Source of the DNA: Boswellia sacra | Taxonomy: Eukaryota; Streptophyta; Magnoliopsida; Sapindales; Burseraceae | Direction of reading: 5' to 3' | Length of the DNA: 64,000 nucleotides | Assembly (NCBI GenBank): GCA_013180625.2 | Contig: SNVD02013715.1 | Location: 16,882-80,881, forward strand | In this document: positions 10,370-21,045 of the stretch, one piece after another | How positions within the stretch are numbered: position 1 is the first letter of the stretch | Layout of the letters: the number at the start of each line of letters is the position of its first letter | Made by a program: the position numbers and the translations under genes | Notes under the pieces: model-generated | The model's database searches: none | Told to the model about the DNA's origin: nothing | The model's input: only the letters and a program-made list of their open reading frames with translations

Positions 10370-12065
10370 GGAGTTCATTCGCAATGGAGGATCCGGAACA
10401 CAACCACCTATTATTGGTGATAGTAATTATTCATATTAGAAGGTAAGAATGATGATGTATATCAAATCTCTTGATGACAGAGCATGGACTAGTGTGCTTA
10501 AAGGATGGACACCACCAACAAAGTTGAATGCTTTTGGTGATTCTGAACCCAAACCTGAGGATGAATGGACTGATGAAGAATACCGACGTTCCACTAGAAT
10601 TCAAAGGCTCTTAATGCAATTTTTGCTGCAGTGTACTTAAACAACTTCGAACAAATTTAAAGGTGCAAAGTAGCCAACGAAGCTTGGGACATACTTGATA
10701 TAAAACATGAAGGTACTGCATCTGTTAAAAGATCTGAATTGATGAGACTTAATTCTCAATTTGAAAATTTAATGATGCATGAGGATGAGTCAATTTTTTA
10801 GTTTTACTCTAAGATATGTCACATCACAAATTCTGCATATATGCTTGGAAAAACTTTCACTGATGCAGAAATTGTTAGCAAAATAATTAGGTATATTCTA
10901 GATAAATTTCAACCTAAAATTTCAGCCATTGAGGAAGTTAAAAACACTGATGAGATGAGGGTTGATGAACTGATTGGCATTCTCCAAAACTTTGAAATTA
11001 ATCAAAATACTAGGAAGCAAAAAGGAAAAAGCATTGCATTCAATGTTAAAACTGAAAAATCTGATTATGAAAGTAATGATGAGCTTGATGAAACTGATTC
11101 TAAACAGATAGCTTTTCTAACAAGAAATTATGTCAAGTTCATGAAAAGAAATTTCAAGAAAAAGAATCAAGGAAGGCCATCAAACTCAAATGAAGAAAAA
11201 TTCAGGGAGTTCAACAAGGAGAATGACAAAAAGAAGTCAAAACAACATAATAAGAAAGGGTAGATTCAGTGTTATGAATGTTTTGGTTATGGGCATATTC
11301 AGTCTGAATGTGCTAATCTCAAGAAAAAGAACAAAGACCTGACAGCAACCTGGAGTGATGAATCATAATCGGATTTAGAAGATCAAGATTGCATTTATAG
11401 CATCTGTAGCTGATAAAGGGAAAGCTGTTATGTCTGATATAACAAAAAATTACAGAGCCAGTGCTGATCATTAAGATGAAGAGGATGGTCTCGAATACTA
11501 TGAAGAGTTGCAAGAAACTTACAATGCACTCTATAGTGAATGGCTGAGTCAAAAAGAAGAAATCAAAACCTTGAATGAGAAGATTAAGGTGCTAGAATGT
11601 GAAAAATCTTATGCTGAAAACCATATCACAAAACTAGAGACTGTCTTGACAGACAAAACAGTACATATTGAGAAAATTACAACAAAAATGGTTGAAAGCA
11701 AAAGGTGTATTAATCAACTCAAAATTGGGGCAGTCAAACTTGATCAGGTCTTGAGTCTTGGAAAAGATAACTCCAATAAACATGGATTGGGATATACAAA
11801 AGGTAATGTTGCATCTTCACCAAAAACAGTTTTTGTAAAAGCTTCAACTTCAGGTAAATATTTTGAACTTAACTCTTTAAGGTCTTTAAGGTCGAGTCCT
11901 AATTCAAAGAGTAATGAAACATCTGTTTCTCCTCTAAGCTCTTTCAAATCCAGTCCTGAAAAGGTAAGAAAATTTATTCCTACTTGTTATTTTTGTGGTA
12001 AAAAGGGACATATTAGGCCTAGATGCTTTAAATTGTTGAATCTTTTGTATAAAAGATCAAAATAG
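10370..12065 (+). pseudogene. Sirevirus gag (capsid/nucleocapsid), interrupted
   Basis: The likely start is ATG at 10368-10370, encoding MEFIRNGGSG. Open segments at 10449-10640, 10841-11263 and 11508-12065 are joined by stops and frame changes. The middle part has the gag core look (LGKTFTDAEIVSKIIRYI, MRVDELIGILQNFEI). A first zinc knuckle CYECFGYGHIQSEC lies at about 11271-11312 and a second, CYFCGKKGHIRPRC, at about 11985-12026. The segment between them (about 11508-11720) is rich in E, K and L heptads and is probably coiled coil. Two knuckles flanking a coiled coil fit Sirevirus gag. The breaks make it non-functional. Confidence 0.8.
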
Positions 12066-15000
12066 TTCAAACTGTTACCAAAATCACAACTGCAGTGGGT
12101 TAAGAAAGACAAGATAATATGCCATGTTGCTCTTACTGCTCTTAACAAATCATCTAACGATTTGTGGTATTTTAACAGTGGTTGTTCTAGGCACATAACT
12201 GAAAATAAATAGTTTTTAACAGATTTTGAAGCATGCAGGGAAGGAAATGTCACCTATGGAGATGGAGCAAAGAGTAAAATCATTGGTAAAGGCACTTTGA
12301 ATGTCAAAAGCCTACCCAACTTTCAAAATGTCTTGTTGGTTGAAGGTTTGAAAGATAATCTTATTAGTATTAGTCAGATATGTGATGACAAGTATATTGT
12401 TAATTTCACACAAAACAAATGCATGGTCTTAGATAATTTTGATAAATGCATTCTAGAAGGTAATAGATCTTTGGATAATTGTTATTTGGTAAAGATTGCA
12501 TTTCAAGCTAGGATTTCAGATTTAGAATTATGGCATCAAAAATTAGGACACTTAAATTACAAAGACTTGGTTAAATTAACTAAGTTAGGTGCTGTAAAAG
12601 GAGTTCCTAAACTTGATGATAAAGTTAATGAAATTTGTGGACCATGTCAAATGGGAAAACAAATTAGAAGTTCACACAAATCAAATCCACATCTTAGCAC
12701 ATCCAAATTACTTGATTTGCTTCACATGGATCTTATAGGGTTCTGTGCAAATTGAAAGCATTACAGGTAAAAGATACATATTCGTTTGTGTGGATGATTT
12801 TTCTAGATATACTTGGGTTGATTTTATTAAAGAAAAATCTTACACTTTTGAAGCTTTCAAGAATCTTTGTGTTAAACTTGAAAATGAGCAAAACAGGAAC
12901 ATTGGCAAGATTGTGAGAATAAGAAGTGATCATGGAAAGGAGTTTGAAAACGTTAACTATGCTAACTTTTGCAAATATCATGGAATTGATCATGAATTTT
13001 CAGCCTCCAAAACCCCTGAACAGAATGGCATTGTGCAAAGAAAGAATAGAACTATTCAAAAGATGGCTAGAGTGATGCTTAATAGCAAGAAGTTGACCAA
13101 AAGGCTATGGGCTGAAGTATATTTCAAATAGAGTTTTTCTAAGACCTGGCACTAACCAGACACCTTATAAAATTTTGAAAGGTAGAAAACCGAATTTGAA
13201 ATATTTTCATATTTTTGGAGGCAGGTGTTACATCTTAAATGATAGAGAGCAGTTAGGAAAATTAGATCCGAGAAGTGATGAAGGAGTCTTTGTGGGATAT
13301 GCACAAAACAGCAAAGCATTTCGAGTTTATAATCTAAGAACTGAAGCAGTCATGGAATCTTCAAACATAGTATTTGATGATCTGGATGATTATGCAAAGT
13401 ACTCACAAGAGAAAAACATAACTAACTTTACAGAAGAAACAGAAAAATCAGATTCTGACAGCAATAGTAATAAAGATGACTCTGTTATGAAAGAGGAAAC
13501 AGCTGCTGTTACACCTGACGTAACTGTAACAACTGACAACTCAGATTTGAACAGAAATTCAATCAGGAATGAAGATGAAAGGAAAGATCCACCCACATGG
13601 ATTCAGAAGGAACATCCAACAAGTTTGATCATTGGAACACCAGACGGCATGATGAAGACTCGGAGGAAGGTAAGAAATCAGATAAGATTTGCAAGTTATA
13701 TTTCTGTAGTTGAACCAAAAAATGTTAAAAAAGCCTTAAAAGAAGATGTTTGGATTCAAGCCATGCAAGATTAACTTAATCAGTTTAAAACAAATGAAGT
13801 ATGGGAATTAGTTCCTAGGCCAGAAAATGCAAATGTCATTGGAACTAAATAGATAGTCAAAAACAAAATTGATGAAAGTGGACAAGTAGTAAGAAATAAA
13901 GCTAGGCTAGTTGCACAAGGTTACACACAAGTAGAAGGCATAGACTTTGATGAAACCTTTGCACCAATAGCTAGACTTGAGTCAATCAGATTACTACTTG
14001 CCATTGCTTGTTTGCTTGATTTTAAGTTGTACCAAATGGATGTTAAAACAGCATTTTTAAATGGCTATCTTAATGAAGAAGTTTTTGTTGAACAGCCTAA
14101 GGGTTTTGAAGATCCTAAACATCCTGATTTTGTGTATAGATTGCACAAAGTTTTGTATGGTTTGAAACAAGCTCCTAGAGCTTGGTATGAAAGGTTGACA
14201 AATTTTTTGATCAACAGAGGTTATAAAAGAGGCAGCAATGATAAGACTTTGTTTATCAAACATGCATCTAACTATTTTATTGTTGCTCAAATATATGTGG
14301 ATGACATTGTTTTCAGATCAACTAACAAAAACAAAACTAATGAGTTTGTTAAGTTGATGCAGGAAGAGTTTGAGATGAGCATGGTAGGAAAATTAAATTT
14401 ATTTCTTGGATTGCAGGTTAAGCAAATGAATGATGGGATATTCATATCTCAATCAAAATATGCTAAAAATCTTGTAAAGAAATTTGGGCTTGAGAATTCA
14501 AAACCAATGAAAACTCCTATTAGTGCTAATCTAAAACTTTCAAAAGACAATGCAAGAAAAGAGGTTGATGCAAGTTTGTATAGAAGCATCATTGATAGTT
14601 TGTTATACCTCATAGCAAGCAGACTAGACTTATGCTTTAGTGTAGGACTTTGTGCAAGATTTCAAGCAAATCCCAAAGAATCACAACTGGCAGTAGCTAA
14701 GAGAATCATCAGGTATATACATGGCACACATGATTATGGTATATGGTTTTCTAAATATACAAATGATTATCTTCCAGGGTTTAGTGACACTGATTGGGTA
14801 GGAAATGCAGATGATAGAAAAAGTACTTCAGGAGGTTGTTTTTATCTTGGTAATAACTTAGTTTACACCAAAAAGTAGAATTCTATTTCTTTGTCTACTG
14901 CTGAAGCCGAATACATAGCAGCAGGCAGTTGTTGCACACAACTATTATGGATGAAGCAAATGTTGAGTGATTATGGTATTGAACAAAAGCCTATAACTGT

Positions 15001-15235
15001 GTTTTGTAATAATACTAGTGCTATAAATATTTTCCAAAATCCTATTCAACATTCTAGAACAAAACACATTGACATAAGATACCATTTTGTAAGGAAACTT
15101 GTAGAGTCTAAGTTGATACACATTGAACACATCTCCAGTGATAGACAATTGGCTGACTTATTCACTAAGGCATTAGATACAACAAGATTTGAAAATTTGA
15201 GAAAAGCCTTAGGCATCTGTCAGTTTTTTGAATAA
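12066..15235 (+). pseudogene. Sirevirus pol: protease, integrase, RT, RNase H (broken)
   Basis: Protease at about 12160: WYFNSGCSRHIT, where the catalytic Asp of the family DSG motif is Asn. Integrase: GAG pre-domain LWHQKLGHLNY and HMDLIG; a 1-bp gain near 12740 shifts frame into SITGKRYIFVCVDDFSRY, then RSDHGKEFEN and PEQNGIVQRKNRTI. About 14 bp are missing near 13115, and a second shift leads into PYKILKGRKPNLKYFHIFG. RT from about 13740: stops at 13772 and 13850, then [33 protein letters not shown] and the catalytic YVDDIV intact. RNase H: a stop at 14876, then LSTAEAEYIAAGSCCTQLLW and SRTKHIDIRYHFVR. Stop TAA at 15235. Confidence 0.9.
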
Positions 15236-16057
15236 ACACTGTGTACTGTTATGTTATTTGTATCTACAATATCATAAGATTCCTTCTAATTAAGCATGTG
15301 TGAGCTGTGATATAAAAATTGTGTGAATACTAGTTTAAAAAATGAAAAATACAGAGAGGGCTACCAGTATATGATGTGTGAAAGTCATCCATTAAGAGTA
15401 ACTTCATTGTATCTAGGAAATATGGTAAGGTCACCAACTTAAATGGAAAGGGGCTACCTCTATAGATGTGTGAAAGCTACTGTATTTATTTAAAAAATTC
15501 ACATTGAGATTAACTTTCGTGTGTGTAAGAAGCAAACTCAAGTTGATCACTCAATTGGATTAAGTGATAAAATAATTAAAAGTAAATAAACAGCTCTGAT
15601 ATATGCTTTCTTAGAATGATTCATATGATGTCCAAATATTGTTATTATGTTATTGTTAACTGTTTTCTGTTACGTTTTTCATAACATACGATGTTCTTTG
15701 TGCTAATCCGAAATTTGATTTTTCTTGTATGTCTATGTGTCAAAGTGCCATGTCAGCTGTACTGAATTGAGAGGGAGAAGTTTTAATGGCAGAATTCCTA
15801 ACTCTGTTAGAACTCCTTAGTATAATGGAAATCAAAATTCAAATTCCTATTCATTAATGGCAGTTATTAAACAGTTTTGGAAAGGGAATTAATATTAAAT
15901 TTTGAAACAAAATTTTTCAGCCTAATATATTATGAAATTAAGTTAGGGCTTCTCCTGTTCATTCTATACCCATTCTATAGTTTCTCCACTGTCCCTCATC
16001 CTATTTCTCTTTCTCTCTCTGTTTTGAGAAATTGTTGCAGACTAGGAAACCCTGACA
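15236..16057. other. Untranslated spacer between pol and env-like ORF
   Basis: No gene seen. A 65-codon open frame at 15877-16074 ends inside the next ORF and looks like chance. A spacer here is normal for Sireviruses with a third ORF, which is thought to be expressed from a spliced or subgenomic RNA. Confidence 0.55.
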
Positions 16058-17976
16058 ATGGCGACCACATCTGAGACTTCAAAGACCAACAGTTCTTCAT
16101 CTTCTCAAAGCGACTAAAGTTACAACAGGAGCAGCAATGCCCCGTCATCTCAGTCTCAACAGCCTCATACAGAGGTTTCTATTGATCCGGCCATAAGTGA
16201 AGGCGAATCGGTTCCAATGAAGAAGATGAAAGACAAAGTTAAACTGAAGTACAACAAGTTTCTCACAGCCGACATCAAACAGAAATTTTTAAAGTACACT
16301 TCACAAGGGAAGTTATAGATGGAAAGGTCGATAAAGCTTACTGACTTCAACAGTTATGGTTTAAGTGATCTTCTTGAGTTCATATATTGGACTCGTACGA
16401 TAAACAACTTCCTACCCCCTGTAAAGTCGTTAATTCAAGAATTCTATGCAAAAATCTCAACTGCCATTGATGATCCAAAAAGCTTTCATTATCACAAGGT
16501 TTATTGTAGAGGAAAGTTTGTGAAATTCTCTCCGAATATCATAAACACATTCTTGGACATTCCAATAGGCAGTTTACATTCTTTAGATAAGAATTTTGAT
16601 ATGGTTGTAGTAATTAAAGAACTGAATGGTAGAGAAGATATTGAGTGGAATCCGAGGGATGGTATAGACCAGCAATATCTTAAGAAGAAATATAGGGTGA
16701 TGCATAAGATTGCGCAATTCAATTGGCTTCCCTCTTCCACCAAAATCAAGTTCAAGAGGATAGAGAGAAATTTTTGTACTGTTTAGGCACCAATCGACTA
16801 ATTAACTTTGGCTTGCTAGCTTATAGGATGATTGTTTAGATTGGTCCATATCACTCTGACTATCACTTGCTTGTTTTTCCATGCTTGATTGAAGGCATTT
16901 TAGCACATAATAGTATTCCTATTAGTCTTAAGAAACATACTGAAATTCTATCAAAATCAATTACCAAGGGCTTTCTGCTTCGATTGCATGATAAGACTGA
17001 CTTGCCTGCACCTGAACCAAAGCCAAAAAGAGTCAGAAAAAATCAAATGAAAAATGTTGAAGAACAGCTTGTGTTGATAAATACTGGTTTGACAATAATT
17101 GTGTAGGATTTGAAGGATATCAAAGCAAAACAGCATGCTTTCGAGGCAAAAATTACAGGGGAATATGGTACAGCAGAAGAGCCATCGCCAATGGAGACTG
17201 AACATGTGGTTCCTGAGAAGTCTGTTGAACACATGCAAGAGTCTGATGCACCTCTGCCTGCAGAAGCTGAGCGAATGCCCACAGTAGGACAAGCTGTACA
17301 AACTGCTATTAAGACAGACATAACAGTAGAAAAATAGCAGAAGCAAAAGAAAAACAATTCAACTGCTAAGGGAAGAAATTTGACAAGAAAGAAGAAAGTT
17401 GAAATGGTGAAGAAACCATCTGACAAGAAGAAGAAGAAAATTGAATCAGCAGCTCCTAAACTTAGAGATGAATCTTTGTTAGATGAACTAGCACACGTAG
17501 AATCCGAGATGAACTTGCCTTCACCACTTGCTGAGACTGAACCTCATGTTTCTTCCGTCTCTGAAGCAAATCATCATGATTCACCACCATCAACATAGTC
17601 ACCATATGTAACTCCAACCTTATCACCTGCCGAACACACTCAGACACCCCCTCATACTGAAGACACAACTACACCAGCCACATCTCCACCACATACTTTT
17701 GCAGAAGAGCCACTGGTTTCTTCTCAACAACCTGCTATTGAGTTACCCACAACAGAAACCAGTGCAGAGCGACTTGACAAGGAGATTCGCAGAGTAGTCA
17801 CTGAAGTTACTGCCACCTCCTCTAAGACAACTGAAAAGCAACCTGCACATGTGGCTTCTGAGTAGCCTACTCCCACTACTGCTAGCAAATGGTACAAAGT
17901 GAAGGTTGGCAGATTTAAGAAGCGGCCTGGCAGTTCCTCTTCTCCACCAGTTTGAAAGTCTCCAAGACTTCGTTAA
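16058..17976 (+). pseudogene. Sirevirus env-like / putative plant transposon protein ORF (broken)
   Basis: Begins at MATTSETSKTNSSSSSQS. The Ser/Gln/Pro-rich head is followed from about 16319 by a folded-looking block with YHKVYCRGKFVKFSPNII, NTFLDIPIGSLHS and KYRVMHKIAQFNWLPSS. That RGK-V-FSP-xIN-FL-xIP pattern is the one I associate with the plant transposon-protein domain found downstream of pol in Sireviruses and some gypsy elements. The second half is low complexity: Lys-rich (KKKVEMVKKPSDKKKKK), then Pro/Thr/Ser/Glu. In-frame stops lie at 16115, 16316, 16784, 17104, 17334, 17596, 17863 and 17953, and there is one frame change near 16800-16860. No transmembrane envelope architecture is evident, so a true envelope function is unsupported. 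Confidence 0.65.
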
Positions 17977-18439
17977 GTGCTTTTGGCACTTGTGCTGAAA
18001 TCAATGGGGAGATAAGGAGTTTCTGATTTTGTTTTGTTTTGTTATCTCTGTTACTTCTAACTTTGTTTTTGTTTGTTTCTCTCAAGGGTTGTGAGTAATG
18101 GGGAGTAAGGACTTAATGTTTTTGTGTGTGCATTCGAACTATTTTGATGCTTTGTGTGTTTACTGTGTTTATGTGTTTTGTGTTATTACTTATCTTGATT
18201 TGATATCTTGCTTTGATGAATGGATTACTCTAATCGTGATCTGATTGCATTATTGTTTGTCAAGCTTCATTTTGTTTCTGACAGTGTTTTGTTATGAGAT
18301 TTGTAATAGCACATTAGTTATTTCTTTACACAAGATATTTTCTGTATAGATTATAGTTATGTATGACTTATCATGTGTGATTTTCTTTGATCAGAAACAG
18401 TTTAGTGTTTTCATCACAAGTTGCCAAAAAGGGAGAGAT
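17977..18439 (+). other. Sirevirus 3' untranslated region and polypurine tract
   Basis: T-rich, no coding signal. The last bases AAAAAGGGAGAGAT (about 18426-18439) directly precede the LTR start TG and form the polypurine tract that primes plus-strand DNA synthesis. Confidence 0.75.
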
Positions 18440-18516
18440 TGTTGGTGTCAACGTACATGTGCCATGCACATGATAAATTTTGTCCAACTTGTAATATAAC
18501 TAGAATATGATTTTGT
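18440..18516 (+). repeat. Sirevirus 3' LTR, first 77 bp only
   Basis: Matches 9426-9505 closely (GTCAACGTACATGTGCCATG, AGAATATGATTTTG) and then diverges completely after GATTTTG. The remaining roughly 800 bp of the LTR are not found downstream. Confidence 0.85.
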
Positions 18517-19230
18517 CCAATGGCATGAACGGGAATATCATACTCTCATCCATTAGGAGCTCCCAAAGGCCGAAACCACCAGATGGCTTCTCCACATTCA
18601 CCATGCTAGTCACCACATGCTGGAAGCAACCAATCACAATGGTAGGACTAGAGGCGATGGTCTCTTTTGAAGTAGTCACTAAGGAGAAGAACTAAGTGGC
18701 CTCTTCCCTCGACATCCCATGACACTTGAAGATGGAGCCACAGGTTGAGAACCACGAGGACGTGGTAGAGGTGAAGAAGCCTAAACCTCATTTGGTTCTT
18801 GATGAGGATCACTGTCCCTACATCTCCATGGCTCAAGGAGGAAGTCCTAGACCTCTCTGTATAGGATAACTTGTGAGCAGGGAACTGGATGTCATCTATG
18901 TACATCCTTGCTAAGAAAATGGGCAAGTCTTCCTTACTTAAGGTGTGTGTATTGGCTATCTTGCAAGGTAAGGAGGAATCCTACGATTGGCCAACCCGTA
19001 TGCCTAATCAAAAATGCGCTCTCCTAAGAACCACATATGAGCCTTGGGGCCCACCATCAACACTTGAACGTTCTCATTGTAGGAGTTTGCCAATTCTGAC
19101 CATGGTCCTCCGGCCATGGCATAGTGTTCACCTACAAAACAAGAATGAGATAAGGTAAGTTTTCTTTTTAAAAATTCAAGACACTAACAATTCTTTTTAT
19201 CATGTCCTAGGTGAGATTCAATTGCTAAAG
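18517..19230. other. Unassigned sequence abutting the truncated LTR
   Basis: GC-richer than its surroundings, with open frames on both strands (18507-18695 and 18889-19158 plus; 18648-18926 minus), none with a motif I recognise. The texture (CCAAAGGCCGAAACC, GACATCCCATGACAC, GGAGCCACAGGTTGAG) suggests transposon-derived or former coding DNA. I cannot assign it. Confidence 0.3.
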
Positions 19231-19233
19231 ATC

Positions 19234-19246
19234 CACTACAAGAAAA
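19234..19246 (+). repeat. Candidate CACTA (En/Spm) transposon terminus
   Basis: CACTACAAGAAAA is the canonical end of plant CACTA elements. Nearby AT-rich sequence repeats short TATTTGAC-like words that recur, inverted, at 27950-28130. No matching inverted end or 3-bp target duplication was found, so this may be one end of a damaged element or chance. Confidence 0.3.
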
Positions 19247-19399
19247 TTTAAATACTTGATGCATCAATTTTTTTTAATTATTTGAGGTTTTTTTAGTGCT
19301 TCAATCACACATTGGACAATGTTTAGAAAGTGAACCCATGTTTATAAATATTTGACACTGTACTATTTAAGTTATTTATGAAATTGCCATTTCCTATAA

Positions 19400-19868
19400 A
19401 TATGTTATTTCCTTCTTCATTTTCACAAAATCCTTCTTTTTTTTCCTGTCGCCCGCTCTTTCCCTCATTACTCTGTTACTAAAATACTCTTAGAAACCCT
19501 CTTTTCACACCGTCAGTTTCTTTGCTATCTTTCTATCTCTCTGTCATGCCTTACACTTAGAACTTACCACTCTATCTTGTTTGGCACTCAGTCATTGACC
19601 TCTCACCACTCAGTCGCTCTCTCATCTCACTAGTCGCCAGTTAGTTGCCCTGTCCCCTCTCTTTGCTCAGTCGACACAGCCAATTGGTAAGTGATTTTGT
19701 CGTTCATTTCGGTTCATTTGATTTATTATTATTTTTATTTTTTTACAAATTTCTTTCCTTCTTTCTTCTTCATTTTTTCCTTCTCACTTCTGCCTGGATC
19801 TCCATGTTCTTTCTTTGAATTTTTCTTCTTATTCCCAAATCATTTCCACAGTTTCTCTTTTACCAGGT

Positions 19869-19908
<40 letters not shown>

Positions 19909-20540
19909 GTATATATCTCTGCTCATCTCTTGATGCGATCTCTCTTCCTCTCAATTTTCTATTTGTTCGTTTTTCTACTTTGTTGTTAGAAACTTGGTTG
20001 TGTTTGCTTGCTTTGGTAGGTTTTTTTCCAAGTTTTTTGTTGTTCTTTATTTTATTTTATTATTTCTTTTTTTAGGGCTAGATCTAAGAGTAAGAAAAAA
20101 TTGAGCTTTTTGGGTTGGGAGGGTTATGAGTTAAATGGTTTTAAGAAAAAATGGTCTGATCAATCCATTGCCAGAAGAGGTAATGCTTTATGTTATAAAT
20201 CTGCTCAAATTTTCTAGCATCTTTGATGTTGTGGCACAATAACTTTAAAAATTCATCGCTTCCATAGTTAATACATTTCATCTAATATTGATTTTTTTTT
20301 TGTGAATAGCATGTCTTAATGAGGAGTCCTATGCGGTTCATGGTGGTTGTGTATCTTCCTACAAAAGGGCAACAGGTTGCTTGCCTAGGCCACATAAAGA
20401 AGACAAAGTTTTTGGGAATCTTGCCACTTCAGGTGTCATTCGGGTGGTTAGAACCATAGGGTTGCAGATTGTGACTGTAAAAGGAAAGAAGTACCTATTC
20501 TTCAGAGGCACGTTGCCAATGACTTGCTGACCTTAAAGGT
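19400..20540 (+). pseudogene. Spliced-gene-like remnant, upstream part (unidentified)
   Basis: Looks like the 5' part of an intron-containing gene. A CT-rich leader (19400-19685) ends at a consensus donor GTAAGT (19687). An acceptor TTTTTTTAG at about 20076 opens a stop-free stretch reading SKKKLSFLGWEGYELNGF and KKKWSDQSIARR, up to a donor-like GAG/GTAATG near 20180. Another acceptor near 20309 opens NEESYAVHGGCVSSYKRATG, CLPRPHKEDKVFGNLATSG and RVVRTIGLQIVTVKGKKYLF, ending in a stop at about 20530. I do not recognise the protein. The sequence is cut 13 bp later by the Tork insertion; related exon-like sequence may continue at 25870-27310. Whether this is a dead host gene or a fragment captured by a transposon is open. 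Confidence 0.4.
19871..19906 (+). repeat. (CT)18 microsatellite
   Basis: Uninterrupted CT dinucleotide run inside the putative first intron. It generates two long Leu/Ser open frames that are artefacts. Confidence 0.95.
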
Positions 20541-20543
20541 TTG

Positions 20544-20993
20544 TGTTAGGGAATTGAACACTCTTACCGCAGCTCAAATAAAAGACAAGAAACAAATTGT
20601 TATGTTAGAAATAACAATTTGGGTGGCACTGCCCTCCACAATAAATAAAATAGACAACTTGGGCGGCTCAGCCTTACCACAGTAAATAAATTAAAGGCAA
20701 TTAAAGAAAATAAAGACACAAATATTTAACGTGCTAAACCCTCAATTTGAGGGAAACCTCCACTGGACAAGACCGAAAATATTTCACTATGAAGAAAAAT
20801 ATTACAATCTCTTTCACAATTAGAATGGAGGAGATTACAAGGGAGGAAGAAGAGAAAAGCTTAATACATAAGTTTGGTACACTTTTAAGAGGGGGAGGAG
20901 GCTTTATTATATAGCCAAGCCTCCCCACCTCTATTTTGTTTCCCACCGATGTGGGATTGGGTGAAAGGCAAAAATGCCTTCACCCACTTCACA
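20544..20993 (-). repeat. Tork 3' LTR
   Basis: 450 bp, TGTTAGGGAATTG to CACTTCACA on the plus strand, near-identical to 25289-25739. On the minus strand it begins TGTGAAGTGGGTG immediately after the polypurine tract. Confidence 0.95.
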
Positions 20994-21006
20994 ATCTCCC
21001 ACTTGA
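20994..21006 (-). other. Tork polypurine tract
   Basis: Plus strand ATCTCCCACTTGA; read on the minus strand it is the purine run AAGTGGGAGAT touching the 3' LTR. Confidence 0.9.
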
Positions 21007-21045
21007 AGGCATTTTTCCTTTCAGTCTTGTCTCTATACATGCTGC

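Larger units (their letters stand above)
9426..18516 (+). mobile_element. Sirevirus-type Ty1/copia retrotransposon with env-like ORF, 3' LTR truncated
   Basis: Order on the plus strand: 5' LTR, Met-type PBS, gag with two zinc knuckles around a coiled-coil region, protease, integrase, RT, RNase H, a spacer, a long extra ORF after pol, PPT and the first 77 bp of the 3' LTR. The extra ORF and the RNase H motif STAEAEYIAAGSCC are Sirevirus hallmarks. Decay is mainly by in-frame TAG/TAA stops and a few small indels, so the element is inactive but of moderate age. The 3' LTR stops abruptly at 18516. Confidence 0.9.

Noticed and set aside
16058..17976. A true retroviral envelope gene in the Sirevirus
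   Set aside because: No signal peptide, transmembrane helix or cleavage motif is visible; the head resembles a plant transposon-protein domain instead.
19691..20075. Phe/Ser/Leu-rich ORFs that look like membrane proteins
   Set aside because: Produced by a CT microsatellite and T-rich intron-like sequence.
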